From NCBI GenBank assembly GCA_934565615.1, contig CAKTIH010000030.1:1-18694 (forward strand): DNA of 18,694 nucleotides, given 5' to 3'. The translations under genes and the position numbers were made by a program. The stretch comes from an uncultured Oscillospiraceae bacterium (GTDB lineage: Bacteria; Bacillota; Clostridia; Oscillospirales; Oscillospiraceae). Positions 7,109-14,771 of this stretch are shown here, one piece after another; position 1 is the stretch's first letter; every line of letters starts with the position of its first letter. The notes below the pieces were generated by a model that was given only the letters and a program-made list of their open reading frames with translations, had not been told where the DNA came from and did no database searches.

Positions 7109-8971
7109 TTACTTCTTGTTGTCGTCATCCACGACGGTGTAGTCAGCGTCGTAGTAGTCCTGACCGCCCTGTGCGCCTGCGCCGGGGTTCGCGCCGCCGG
7201 CCTGGCTGGGATCGAAGCCTGCGCCCTGTGCGCCGCCCGCTGCCTGATACAGCTTCTCGGAGACCTTGTAGAAGGCCTGGGTCAGCTCCTCGGTCGCGGC
7301 CTTGATGGCTGCGGTGTCGGTGCCGGTGAGAGCCTGCTTGAGTGCGGAGAGCTTGGTCTCAACTTCGCTCTTGTCGGCAGCGTCAAGCTTGTCGCCCATT
7401 TCGTTGAGGGTCTTTTCGGTCTGATAGACCATCTGATCGCCCTGGTTGCGAACGTCGACCTCTTCCTTGCGCTTTGCATCCTCGGCAGCGTACATCTCGG
7501 CTTCCTTGACTGCCTTGTCGATGTCCTCCTTGGACATGTTGGAGGAAGCGGTGATGGTGATGTGCTGCTCCTTGCCGGTGCCGAGATCCTTTGCGGAGAC
7601 GTTGACGATGCCGTTTGCGTCTATATCAAAGGTGACTTCGATCTGAGGAACGCCGCGGCGTGCCGGGGCGATGCCGTCCAGATGGAAGCGGCCAAGGCTC
7701 TTGTTGTATGCGGCCATCTCACGCTCGCCCTGCAGGACGTTGACCTCAACGGAGGTCTGGTTGTCCGCCGCGGTGGAGAATACCTGGCTCTTTCTGGTGG
7801 GGATGGAGGTGTTGCGCTCGATGAGCTTGGTGAACACGCCGCCGAGAGTCTCAATGCCGAGGGACAGAGGAGTGACATCGACGAGGACGATGCCCTCAAC
7901 GTCACCGGTCAGAACGCCGCCCTGGATAGCTGCGCCGATTGCAACGCACTCATCAGGGTTGATGCCCTTGAAGCCTTCCTTGCCGATAAGGGACTTGACC
8001 ATGTCCTGAACTGCGGGGATACGGCTGGAGCCGCCGACGAGCAGGACCTTGGTGATATCGCTGGGCTTGAGGCCTGCATCGGACAGAGCCTGCTTCACAG
8101 GGCCGCTGGTCTTTTCGACGAGGTGGTGGGTCAGCTCATTGAACTTTGCACGGGTCAGAGTAACGTCGAGGTGCTTCGGGCCGGTTGCGTCTGCGGTGAT
8201 ATAGGGCAGATTGATGTTCGAGGTGGTCACGCTCGAGAGCTCGACCTTTGCCTTCTCAGCTGCCTCACGCAGTCTCTGCATTGCGACCTTATCTGCGCTC
8301 AGATCAATGCCTTCGGTCTTTTTAAACTCGGAGACGAGGTAATCGGTGATGCAGGCGTCGAAGTCATCGCCGCCGAGGCGGTTGTTGCCGGCGGTCGCGA
8401 GGACGTCGATAACGCCGTCGCCGATCTCCAGAACGGAGACATCGAAGGTGCCGCCGCCGAGGTCGTAGACCATGATCTTCTGATCGGCCTTTTCCTTATC
8501 CAGACCGTAGGCCAGAGCGGCTGCGGTCGGCTCGTTGATGATACGCTTGACGTCGAGACCCGCGATCTTGCCGGCATCCTTAGTCGCCTGACGCTGAGCG
8601 TCGGTGAAGTATGCGGGGACGGTGATGACGGCCTCGGTGACGGGGCTGCCGATGTAAGCTTCGGCGTCTGCCTTCAGCTTCTGCAGGATCATCGCGGAGA
8701 TCTCCTGCGGGGTATAGGACTTATTGTCGATATTGACCTTGTAGTTGGAGCCCATCTCACGCTTGATGGAGGAGATGGTACGGTCGGGGTTGGTGATGGC
8801 CTGACGCTTTGCGACCTGGCCTACCATACGCTCGCCGGTCTTTGCGAATGCAACGACGGACGGAGTGGTACGTGCGCCCTCGGCGTTTGCGATGACGACG
8901 GCTTCGCCGCCCTCCATGACTGCTACGCAACTGTTAGTTGTGCCCAAATCTATTCCTATGATCTTACCCAT
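7109..8971 (-). CDS. dnaK: Chaperone protein DnaK (Hsp70)
   Basis: DnaK is the ATP-dependent cytoplasmic Hsp70 that binds exposed hydrophobic peptides and cycles with DnaJ and GrpE. The 620 residues begin MGKIIGIDLGTTNSC (phosphate-binding loop 1). They also contain INEPTAAALAYGL, DLGGGTFDVS and LLVGGSSRIP in the nucleotide-binding domain, and VTPLSLGIETLGG at the start of the substrate-binding domain. The C-terminal helical lid ends in a Gly/Gln/Ala-rich stretch and an acidic tail (DADYTVVDDD). The length matches Gram-positive DnaK, which lacks the 24-residue insertion of proteobacterial forms. The start is supported by AGGAGG about 8 bases upstream. It is the third gene of the hrcA operon, controlled by CIRCE. 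Confidence 0.98.
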   Translation of the reverse strand: MGKIIGIDLGTTNSCVAVMEGGEAVVIANAEGARTTPSVVAFAKTGERMVGQVAKRQAITNPDRTISSIKREMGSNYKVNIDNKSYTPQEISAMILQKLKADAEAYIGSPVTEAVITVPAYFTDAQRQATKDAGKIAGLDVKRIINEPTAAALAYGLDKEKADQKIMVYDLGGGTFDVSVLEIGDGVIDVLATAGNNRLGGDDFDACITDYLVSEFKKTEGIDLSADKVAMQRLREAAEKAKVELSSVTTSNINLPYITADATGPKHLDVTLTRAKFNELTHHLVEKTSGPVKQALSDAGLKPSDITKVLLVGGSSRIPAVQDMVKSLIGKEGFKGINPDECVAIGAAIQGGVLTGDVEGIVLVDVTPLSLGIETLGGVFTKLIERNTSIPTRKSQVFSTAADNQTSVEVNVLQGEREMAAYNKSLGRFHLDGIAPARRGVPQIEVTFDIDANGIVNVSAKDLGTGKEQHITITASSNMSKEDIDKAVKEAEMYAAEDAKRKEEVDVRNQGDQMVYQTEKTLNEMGDKLDAADKSEVETKLSALKQALTGTDTAAIKAATEELTQAFYKVSEKLYQAAGGAQGAGFDPSQAGGANPGAGAQGGQDYYDADYTVVDDDNKK

Positions 8972-9079
8972 TGTGAATTCCTCCTGATATATGTGGATTT
9001 GTTTTTTTACTGAGAATTTATATACTAAAACCGCAAAGCGGTAATAGCCAACTTAAATATAATGAATGTGACGCGGGTA

Positions 9080-9157
9080 TTTTGCTTTCAGACGATGAAG
9101 CCAGGCGACGCTGTACCAAGGTACTGCGAGCGCGGCTGAAGAAGTATCAAAGCAAAA
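9080..9157 (-). repeat. 78-nt palindromic element in the grpE-dnaK gap
   Basis: The outer arms TTTTGCTTT (9080-9088) and AAAGCAAAA (9149-9157) are perfect complements. Inside them AGCC (9099-9102) pairs with GGCT (9134-9137). A core stem, CGC-T-GTACC with GGTAC-T-GCG, spans 9109-9128 around a tight AA turn. The nested pairing forms one long interrupted hairpin in the operon transcript. The composition (GC-rich core, A/T arms) suggests either an RNA processing or stability element, or a copy of a dispersed palindromic repeat. There is no protein-coding capacity. A separate short hairpin, ACCGC/GCGGT (9030-9042), lies nearer dnaK. Confidence 0.65.
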
Positions 9158-9164
9158 GACCAAG

Positions 9165-9782
9165 TCAATTCGCAACTTTGACCATTGCGAAGCGGATTAC
9201 CTTATCACCCATCATAAAGCCCTTCTGGAACACCTCGACGATCTCATTCTCGCCCTTTTCCTCATCCTCAACGTGCATAACGGCGTTGTGGAAAGCGGGA
9301 TCAAACTTCTTGCCGAGACACTCTATCTCGGTCACGCCGAGCTTTTCCATCGTGACGTTGAACTGATTCATTATCATTTCCACGCCGCGTCTATAGGCCT
9401 CGTCCTCGGTGGACTGTGCCAGCGCGCGGACAAGATTGTCATAAACCGGCAGGAACTTTTTGAGCGTTTCGGCCTTGACGTCGCCGTACAGGCTGTCCTT
9501 CTCTTTCTGACTGCGCTTGCGGAAGTTGTCGTACTCGGCACAGATGCGCAGGTACTTATCATTGAGCGCGTCCATCTCGGCCTTGAGGTCGGGCTTCTTT
9601 TCTTCCTTCTTTTCCTTGCCCTTTTTCTCCTCGGGCTTCTTCTCTCCGGCCTTTTCAGCTTCGGGCTTCTTGCCGTCGGCCTCCTTGGCTTCGATCTCGG
9701 GCTCCTCGGTCTTGACCTCTTCCTTTATTTCATCGGCGGTGGGAGCCGTCTGCTGCTTTTCTTCCTTCTTATCCTTGCTCAT
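9165..9782 (-). CDS. grpE: Nucleotide exchange factor GrpE
   Basis: GrpE releases ADP from DnaK and is a dimer built on a long coiled coil. 205 residues: about 65 highly charged Lys/Glu-rich residues of low complexity, a coiled-coil region containing EYDNFRKRSQKEK, then the conserved core (KFLPVYDNLVRAL and the KFDPAFHNAVMHV segment) and a C-terminal beta domain with GFMMGDKVIRFAMVKV. Two ATGs are available. The first (9791) touches the Shine-Dalgarno GGGAG; the second (9782) lies 9 bases after it and is chosen. The start overlaps the 3' end of hrcA by 14 bases, implying translational coupling. A 193-bp gap with a large palindrome separates it from dnaK. Confidence 0.96.
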   Translation of the reverse strand: MSKDKKEEKQQTAPTADEIKEEVKTEEPEIEAKEADGKKPEAEKAGEKKPEEKKGKEKKEEKKPDLKAEMDALNDKYLRICAEYDNFRKRSQKEKDSLYGDVKAETLKKFLPVYDNLVRALAQSTEDEAYRRGVEMIMNQFNVTMEKLGVTEIECLGKKFDPAFHNAVMHVEDEEKGENEIVEVFQKGFMMGDKVIRFAMVKVAN

Positions 9783-10860
9783 TGTGGTCATCTCCCTTGA
9801 TTATCAGTTTGTTGTGCATACCCTCGGGCGGCGTCTCGCCGCTGCCGAGCCTGCGCGAGAGTCCCGCGGCAAGTATGCTGAGCTTCGCGGCGACCGCGGA
9901 ATAATCCATCCTCGTCGGCCCGACCACGCCGATCAGCCCGCGGGTGTTGTCGCCCGCGTCATAGCTTGCGATGACGACGCTTGAATCCTTCAGCTCCTCG
10001 GCCACGTTCTCTGGGCCTATGAGCACCTTGATGCCCACATCGTCTCCAATCTCGTCCTCTGGCGGGAGGATGTATCCGCCGCCGGAGAGATAGCCCATGA
10101 GCTTATGCGCCTTGTCCGGGTCGCGGTACTCCGGCTGGTTGAGCAGCCTGTTCTCGCCCGTCACATAGGCGGAGGGAGCATGCGCGCCGCTCAGAACTTC
10201 TATCGCAAAAGCGGAGATAACGGAGGTCAGGCCGATCGTATCATCCGCCGCGCGCTCGGTGGTGTTTATCAGAAGCGAGGTGATCTGATCCTCGGTGATA
10301 TCAGTGAAGTTTGAGTTGAACAGTGCTGAGAGCCGCTGCACAAGCCGCTGATCCACCGAAAGCGGAAGGTGCACAAGCTTGCTTTTAACGGAATTGTCGC
10401 TGAGCATCAGGACGATGATAAAGGTGTTTGCGTCGACATAGATGAGGTCGACGCGCTTTATCGTCACGGCGGCGCGTGTTGTGAGCGCAAGCGCCGGGTA
10501 ATCGGTGAGCTGCGAGGCGAGGCGGCTTATATCGCCGATCGCATCGTCAAGCTGCTGCAGGCGCTGATTCATGCGGCGGTTTATATCCTCCGTCTCCTCA
10601 GTGCTGAGCTTCTGCCGCTGCATAAGCTCGTTCACGTACATCCTGTACCCCTTCGGGGTCGGGACCCGTCCGGCCGAGGTATGCGGCTGTTCGAGATAGC
10701 CGAGACTCACAAGCTCGGCAAGCTCGTTTCTTATCGTGGCGGAGGAGCAGCCAAGCCCGGCAGTCTGCGCAATGGTCTTGCTGCCGACAGGCTCAGCAGT
10801 CTGGATATACTCATCGACGACTGCCGCAAGTATTTTCTTTTTTCTCTCACTGATCGCCAT
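9769..10860 (-). CDS. hrcA: Heat-inducible transcription repressor HrcA
   Basis: HrcA binds the CIRCE operator and represses class I heat-shock genes; GroEL keeps it active in the families studied. The 363 residues open with the winged-helix DNA-binding domain (AISERKKKILAAVVDEYIQT, then EPVGSKTIA, SSATIRNELAEL and GYLEQPHTSAGRVPT), followed by the GAF-like dimerisation domain ending in IGVVGPTRMDYSAVAAKL. Length is slightly above the roughly 340 residues of Bacillus HrcA. ATG 10860 is chosen: it precedes the conserved start and has AGGT 7 bases upstream. A GTG at 10887 lies inside a CIRCE half-site and has no ribosome binding site. It is the first gene of its operon and therefore autoregulated. 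Confidence 0.97.
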   Translation of the reverse strand: MAISERKKKILAAVVDEYIQTAEPVGSKTIAQTAGLGCSSATIRNELAELVSLGYLEQPHTSAGRVPTPKGYRMYVNELMQRQKLSTEETEDINRRMNQRLQQLDDAIGDISRLASQLTDYPALALTTRAAVTIKRVDLIYVDANTFIIVLMLSDNSVKSKLVHLPLSVDQRLVQRLSALFNSNFTDITEDQITSLLINTTERAADDTIGLTSVISAFAIEVLSGAHAPSAYVTGENRLLNQPEYRDPDKAHKLMGYLSGGGYILPPEDEIGDDVGIKVLIGPENVAEELKDSSVVIASYDAGDNTRGLIGVVGPTRMDYSAVAAKLSILAAGLSRRLGSGETPPEGMHNKLIIKGDDHNEQG

Positions 10861-10880
10861 TTTATACCTGCCGAACCTTT

Positions 10881-10889
10881 TTAGCACTC
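10881..10889 (-). promoter_or_regulatory. Additional CIRCE half-site
   Basis: TTAGCACTC matches the consensus CIRCE half-site exactly but has no partner at the 9-bp spacing. It lies 14 bp downstream of the full operator, in the hrcA leader, in the orientation of the operator's gene-proximal arm. Confidence 0.6.
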
Positions 10890-10903
10890 AACACATCCGA
10901 CTG

Positions 10904-10930
10904 TTGGCACTCTTACCTTTCGAGTGCTAA
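10904..10930 (-). promoter_or_regulatory. CIRCE operator (HrcA binding site)
   Basis: On the plus strand it reads TTGGCACTC-N9-GAGTGCTAA. The consensus is TTAGCACTC-N9-GAGTGCTAA, so there is one mismatch (G for A) and the spacer is exactly nine. It overlaps the last two bases of the -10 box and covers the predicted start of transcription. Confidence 0.96.
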
Positions 10931-10957
10931 TATACCATCGCCGCGCTTCTTTGTCAA
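10929..10957 (-). promoter_or_regulatory. Sigma-A promoter of the hrcA-grpE-dnaK-dnaJ operon
   Basis: Read on the minus strand: a perfect TTGACA (10957-10952), 17 bases, then TATATT (10934-10929). The promoter is near consensus and strong, held down by the overlapping CIRCE. Confidence 0.93.
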
Positions 10958-11023
10958 TAGTTTCGTCGGCCTTCTTATATATAATTCACAAAAAATACAA
11001 GAAGTTTTTGCACAAATGTGAAC

Positions 11024-11055
11024 GCAGCTCCTTCGGCAAATGCCGAAGGAGCTGC
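11024..11055 (-). terminator. Strong hairpin terminator after the AI-2E-type transporter
   Basis: Bases 11024-11038 and 11041-11055 are perfect 15-bp complements (GCAGCTCCTTCGGCA and its reverse complement) around an AA centre. It lies 19 bases after the transporter stop. No clean U-run follows on either strand, so efficiency is uncertain, but it separates the transporter from the hrcA promoter. Confidence 0.72.
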
Positions 11056-11074
11056 AATGAAAATCTATTGAATT

Positions 11075-12352
11075 TTACGCCTTTTCGCCGGGCTCTTCCT
11101 TTTCGTGCTTCACGGGCTGGAGAGTTGCGGGGTCGATGTAATCGACGTCCATATAGTCCTCAGTCTCATACGGCAGGTCGCTGCGCTTGAGCTTTCTGTC
11201 TATGAGATTATTGATAAGCGTATAGATAACGACGAACACCGGCACGCCGAGGAGCATTCCCCAGAAGCCGAACAGCCCAGCGCCGAGGATGATGGAAAAC
11301 ATGACCCAGAAGCCGTTGATGCCGATGGAGCTGCCGAGCACCTTCGGGCCGATGATGTTGCCGTCGACCTGCTGGAGCACAATAATGAAGATAACGAAGA
11401 TCAGGCATTTGAACGGATCGACCAGCAGCACGAGCAGCGCGCTCGGCACAGCGCCGATGAAAGGGCCGAAGAACGGGATTATATTCGTCACACCGACAAT
11501 GACGCTTATAAGCAGCGCATAAGGCATGCGCAGCAGGACACAGCCGATGTAGCAGATAAGGCCGATGATAGCCGAGTCAACGAGCTTGCCGTTTATGAAG
11601 CCCATGAAGGTCTTATCGGTGAAGTCAAGCCCGTCGAATATCTTCTTCACGGTCTCGACGGAGAAGAGAGTGTACATTACGCGCTTGGCGTTTGCCTTGA
11701 AGGTCTCCTTGCTGCCGAGCATATAGACCGAGACGATGATGCCGATGACGAGATTATACACCGCCATCACGACATAGTACACGCCCGCGCCGACGTTAGT
11801 GATAAGGTTGCCGAGACCGGGAAGCACTGTGTTCTTGAGCCAGTTGGCGAGAAATTCGTTCACATCACCCAGCGTCTGGACAGCGTACTGCTCTATCTCC
11901 GGGTAATCCTCAAGCAGCCTTGTCAGCCACTGCGTGCCGTTGTCTATGTAGGTCGGGCTGTTGACGACAATGGTCTCAATGCTGCTGTAGAGCTGCGGGA
12001 TGATGAGGTAGATCAGGGCAGCTATTATCGCCAGCATTATGATCTCCGAGAAGAGGATCGACATGCCACGCGCGAAGCCGTGCCCGTCGGAGCGCTTGTT
12101 CTTCTTATAGAGCTTGGACGCCAGCGGACGGAACACCTTATTTTCAAGCGTACGCACGAGCGGCCCAAGCAGATAGCTTATCACAAGACCCCAGATAAAG
12201 GGGCTGAGGATCTTAAAAAGCGCACCTATCGCGCGGCCGACGGCGCCGATATAGTTGAGCGCCATATAAAACAGTATTGCCGCGGCAACAACGCAGAACG
12301 CTGTTATGCCCCAATAAAGATACTTTTTATCCCATCTGAACGGTCGTCTCAT
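11075..12352 (-). CDS. AI-2E family transporter (PerM/YhhT-like membrane protein)
   Basis: 425 residues with the eight-helix pattern of the AI-2E/PerM family. Two N-terminal helices (KYLYWGITAFCVVAAAILFY; ALFKILSPFIWGLVISYLLG) are followed by a basic segment, a third helix, and a long extracytoplasmic region (about 130-190). The C-terminal helix bundle contains the diagnostic VGVTNIIPFFGPFIGAVPSA and GSSIGINGFWVMFSIILGAG segments. The cytoplasmic tail is acidic and ends in a Glu/Lys cluster. Members range from quorum-signal exporters to Na+/H+ antiporters, so the name does not fix the substrate. The start is ATG 12352 with GGAGG 10 bases upstream. It is monocistronic and divergent from the carboxypeptidase gene across 406 bp. 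Confidence 0.9.
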   Translation of the reverse strand: MRRPFRWDKKYLYWGITAFCVVAAAILFYMALNYIGAVGRAIGALFKILSPFIWGLVISYLLGPLVRTLENKVFRPLASKLYKKNKRSDGHGFARGMSILFSEIIMLAIIAALIYLIIPQLYSSIETIVVNSPTYIDNGTQWLTRLLEDYPEIEQYAVQTLGDVNEFLANWLKNTVLPGLGNLITNVGAGVYYVVMAVYNLVIGIIVSVYMLGSKETFKANAKRVMYTLFSVETVKKIFDGLDFTDKTFMGFINGKLVDSAIIGLICYIGCVLLRMPYALLISVIVGVTNIIPFFGPFIGAVPSALLVLLVDPFKCLIFVIFIIVLQQVDGNIIGPKVLGSSIGINGFWVMFSIILGAGLFGFWGMLLGVPVFVVIYTLINNLIDRKLKRSDLPYETEDYMDVDYIDPATLQPVKHEKEEPGEKA

Positions 12353-12758
12353 ATACGGCTTTCCTCCAATGCCAGCTTCTTTTGTATAGCTTATTGTACT
12401 CTGCTGTGTTTGTTGCCGTCAATATGTGATTTGTAAATTTTTGACGCGCAATTGAAGGAATCAAAAGCGGACAGATTTTGTCTTTATGTAAACTTAATTT
12501 GACGACTCGGTCATATTTTATTCATTTCTTTGTGTTGAAAACCCTGTTGAAAGTGTTAAAAACTCCCCTTGCCATCAGCATTCGGCGCTATACGCCGGTA
12601 TTGAATATTTTGTCGTATTCGCTCGAAATTCCCATAATTTTGTAAACCGAAACATAGATACGCTTTGTTACACATAGCTTTAAGCAAGGAATACCGCCCA
12701 TCCCGGCAAAAATCTTTACGACTTTTTTATTGCGGCACACGCCGCATGGAGGAACGCT
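12353..12758. other. 406-bp divergent intergenic region
   Basis: It is AT-rich relative to the genes and has no supported ORF or RNA gene. It holds three near-direct repeats, TGTTGAAA (12533-12540), TGTTGAAA (12545-12552) and TGTTAAAA (12554-12561), a small CGGCG/CGCCG hairpin (12583-12597), a likely plus-strand promoter (12610-12638) and a TGCGGC-ACAC-GCCGCA hairpin (12731-12746) one base before the carboxypeptidase Shine-Dalgarno. I could not pick a convincing promoter for the minus-strand transporter. Confidence 0.6.
12610..12638 (+). promoter_or_regulatory. Probable promoter of the carboxypeptidase gene
   Basis: TTGTCG (12610-12615) and CATAAT (12633-12638) are 17 bases apart. The leader would be about 115 nt. 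The match is moderate. Confidence 0.5.
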
Positions 12759-13907
12759 ATGAAACGTCTGCTGCCGCTCGTCATCTTGATTTCGGTGATA
12801 TTCACCCTCGCCTCCCCTTCGGCCTTCGCGCTCGAAGCCGACGGGCGGGCGCAGCCGGAGGTCAACGCCCCTTCGGCGCTCCTGATGGAGAAGGAGACGG
12901 GGACGGTCCTCTATGAGAAGAACGCGCACGAACCGGGCTTTCCCGCGAGCATCACGAAAATAATGACGATGCTGCTCATAGTTGAGGACATCGAGGACGG
13001 CCGTCTCAAGCTCGACGACACGGTCATCGCAAGCGAGCGCGCGGCGTCCTTCGGCGGAAGCTGCGTGTACCTCGAAGCCGGGGAGCAGATGAGCGTCAGC
13101 GATATGCTCAAGTGCATCGCGGTCGTCTCGGCAAACGACTGCGCTGTCGCGATGGCGGAGCATATAAGCGGCAGCGAGGAAAAGTTCGTCGAGCGCATGA
13201 ACAAGCGCGCAAAGGAGCTTGGGCTTGAGAACACGCACTTCTCCAATTGCAGCGGGCTGTTTGACGACGGCGCGCACTTCACCACCGCCTACGATGTGGC
13301 GCTCATGTCCCGCGAGCTTATAAAGCACGACCTTATCAAGGACTACACGACTATATGGATGGACAGCATACGCGGCGGGGAGTTTGAACTGAGCAACACC
13401 AACAAGCTTGCCTACTGGTACCCCGGCTGCACGGGGCTCAAGACCGGCTATACCTCGACCTCGCGCTACTGCCTTTCCGCGACCGCCGAGCGCAACGGCG
13501 TGGAATACATCGCAGTCGTCATGCACTGCGAGACGAGCGACTCGCGCAACAAGGACGCGGAGGTGCTGCTCGACTACGCTTTCTCAAGCTTCCGCCTGTG
13601 CCCGCTCAATGACGGCGAGCCGCTGCCGGATGTGCATGTAGAGCTTGGCCGTGCCGAGTGCGTCAAGGCCGAATACTCAGGCGACAGCGTGGCCGTTATC
13701 CCCAAGGGCGGCGAACCGGAATACAAATTGGAACTGCGCCGCAGTGTGCCCGCTCCGGTGTGTAAAGGCGACAGACTCGGGACACTTACCGTCAGCGCCG
13801 ACGGCCGTACCGTCGCGGAGGTGCCGGTGTGCGCTGCGGAGGATGTGCCGCGGCTCGGCTTCTTCGGATTCTTCGCCCGCCTCGCTGCGGGAATGTTTGC
13901 AATATAG
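12759..13907 (+). CDS. D-alanyl-D-alanine carboxypeptidase, peptidase S11 (DacF/PBP5-like)
   Basis: This enzyme removes the terminal D-Ala from peptidoglycan pentapeptides outside the cell, limiting cross-linking. 382 residues. A signal peptide (hydrophobic 4-19, likely cut after A24 in SAFA) precedes the penicillin-binding domain with all three motifs: SxxK as S64-I-T-K67, SxN as S124-A-N126, and KTG as K228-T-G230. A C-terminal beta domain follows from about 285. The last residues (LGFFGFFARLAAGMFAI) form a hydrophobic-amphipathic tail suited to membrane association, as in low-molecular-weight PBPs. GGAGG (12748-12752) lies 6 bases before the ATG, and a small hairpin abuts it. It is monocistronic and shares a terminator with the convergent merR-like gene. 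Confidence 0.95.
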   Translation: MKRLLPLVILISVIFTLASPSAFALEADGRAQPEVNAPSALLMEKETGTVLYEKNAHEPGFPASITKIMTMLLIVEDIEDGRLKLDDTVIASERAASFGGSCVYLEAGEQMSVSDMLKCIAVVSANDCAVAMAEHISGSEEKFVERMNKRAKELGLENTHFSNCSGLFDDGAHFTTAYDVALMSRELIKHDLIKDYTTIWMDSIRGGEFELSNTNKLAYWYPGCTGLKTGYTSTSRYCLSATAERNGVEYIAVVMHCETSDSRNKDAEVLLDYAFSSFRLCPLNDGEPLPDVHVELGRAECVKAEYSGDSVAVIPKGGEPEYKLELRRSVPAPVCKGDRLGTLTVSADGRTVAEVPVCAAEDVPRLGFFGFFARLAAGMFAI

Positions 13908-13910
13908 TAC

Positions 13911-13943
13911 TTTACCCCGCCGGTTCAAACTCGGCGGGGTAAA
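13911..13943. terminator. Bidirectional terminator between carboxypeptidase and MerR-family genes
   Basis: TTTACCCCGCCG (13911-13922) and CGGCGGGGTAAA (13932-13943) are perfect 12-bp complements around a 9-nt loop. They lie 3 bases after the plus-strand stop and 2 bases beyond the minus-strand stop at 13946. Confidence 0.85.
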
Positions 13944-13945
13944 CT

Positions 13946-14767
13946 TTATATAACCGGTATGCTGATCTCGGTGACAAACTTCTCCCGGTCGCTCGTGATG
14001 CCGTAGTCGATCATCGTTATCTCGCGCGAGAACCCGGACGGCTTCATGCCGTGTACGCGGATGTGCTCCATGAGCCGCCGGTACTGCTCCGCCGCTTCTG
14101 TATGGCTTCCGCGAAAGCGCACCGACACGCACTGCGTCTCGGGCAGGAGAACGGTCTTGCCGTCGAATCTGTCCTCATCGTCAAGGATGAGGAACACGCC
14201 GTCGTACTGCCCGAAGCTCCCCGTTTCAAGGTTTTCCGCCGATATCCCGACGCCGACCTTGCCGAGAAACAGGGCCGTCTCCGCCTGTGACTGCTCAAGC
14301 TCGCGGATCGGCATCTCCATATCCAGAGAACTGCTGATCTTCAGTGCCGCGTCCATCCACACTATGCGCATCGCGGGCATGGCAACACATTTTATCACGT
14401 CAAGCTCCGAGCCGCGCGCATCGCGTATGCGGCGCAGGTTGTTGTCGATCCGCCGCTCGATGCGCTGGAGCTCGAGCCGCTTTCTTTCGACCCCGGCCTT
14501 CTGCTGGCGCAGCTTCTCTTCCATCCTGTCAATGTCGCGATTCTTCAGAAAGTCCGATATCTCCGGCAGCGGCATGTCCAGCTCGCGCAGATAGCGGATG
14601 GTATTGAGCGCCTCGAACTGGCGCACGCTGTAATACCTGTAGCCCGTGTCGGGGTCGACGCGCTCCGGTTGGAGCAGACCAAGGCTCTCATAATACCTCA
14701 GGCTGCTGACGCTGATGTGGAACAGCTTTGCCATGTCCCCGATCTGGAACAGCTTCGACATTTCCAT
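13946..14767 (-). CDS. MerR-family regulator with BmrR/GyrI-like effector domain
   Basis: 273 residues. The N-terminal winged helix (about 5-75) carries FQIGDMAKLFHISVSSLRYY, ESLGLLQPERVDPDTGYRYY and a YLRELDMPLPEI segment typical of MerR. A long helix rich in Arg, Glu and Gln (about 75-113) is the dimer coiled coil. The rest (about 125-273) resembles the BmrR/GyrI effector-binding fold that accepts lipophilic cations, with the characteristic MEHIRVHGMKPSG segment. Such proteins twist over-long promoter spacers to activate transcription. It is the second gene behind the MATE pump with a 4-bp gap and its own AGAGGTG ribosome binding site. This implies it controls the pump and itself through the 19-bp-spacer promoter at 16153-16183. 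No metal-binding Cys pattern is evident. Confidence 0.92.
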   Translation of the reverse strand: MEMSKLFQIGDMAKLFHISVSSLRYYESLGLLQPERVDPDTGYRYYSVRQFEALNTIRYLRELDMPLPEISDFLKNRDIDRMEEKLRQQKAGVERKRLELQRIERRIDNNLRRIRDARGSELDVIKCVAMPAMRIVWMDAALKISSSLDMEMPIRELEQSQAETALFLGKVGVGISAENLETGSFGQYDGVFLILDDEDRFDGKTVLLPETQCVSVRFRGSHTEAAEQYRRLMEHIRVHGMKPSGFSREITMIDYGITSDREKFVTEISIPVI

Positions 14768-14771
14768 TCTG

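Noticed and set aside
7070..9013. Long plus-strand ORF (647 codons) opposite dnaK
   Set aside because: It mirrors the dnaK codons on the other strand; long antisense frames opposite dnaK are a known by-product of its codon bias. It has no recognisable domain.
10935..10985. Plus-strand TATAAT (10980-10985) as a promoter
   Set aside because: No -35 box at acceptable spacing and no plus-strand gene downstream; the next gene is convergent.
11105..12436. 443-codon plus-strand ORF opposite the AI-2E-type transporter
   Set aside because: His/Glu/Asp/Arg-rich translation typical of the antisense of a membrane protein; the minus-strand gene has a ribosome binding site and clear family motifs.
12533..12561. 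Possible replication origin (DnaA boxes)
   Set aside because: TGTTGAAA is a poor match to the DnaA box, and no dnaA, dnaN or rpmH gene is present.
12588..13526. 312-codon minus-strand ORF opposite the carboxypeptidase
   Set aside because: Antisense to three conserved penicillin-binding motifs; low-complexity Arg/Val/Ala composition and no domain.
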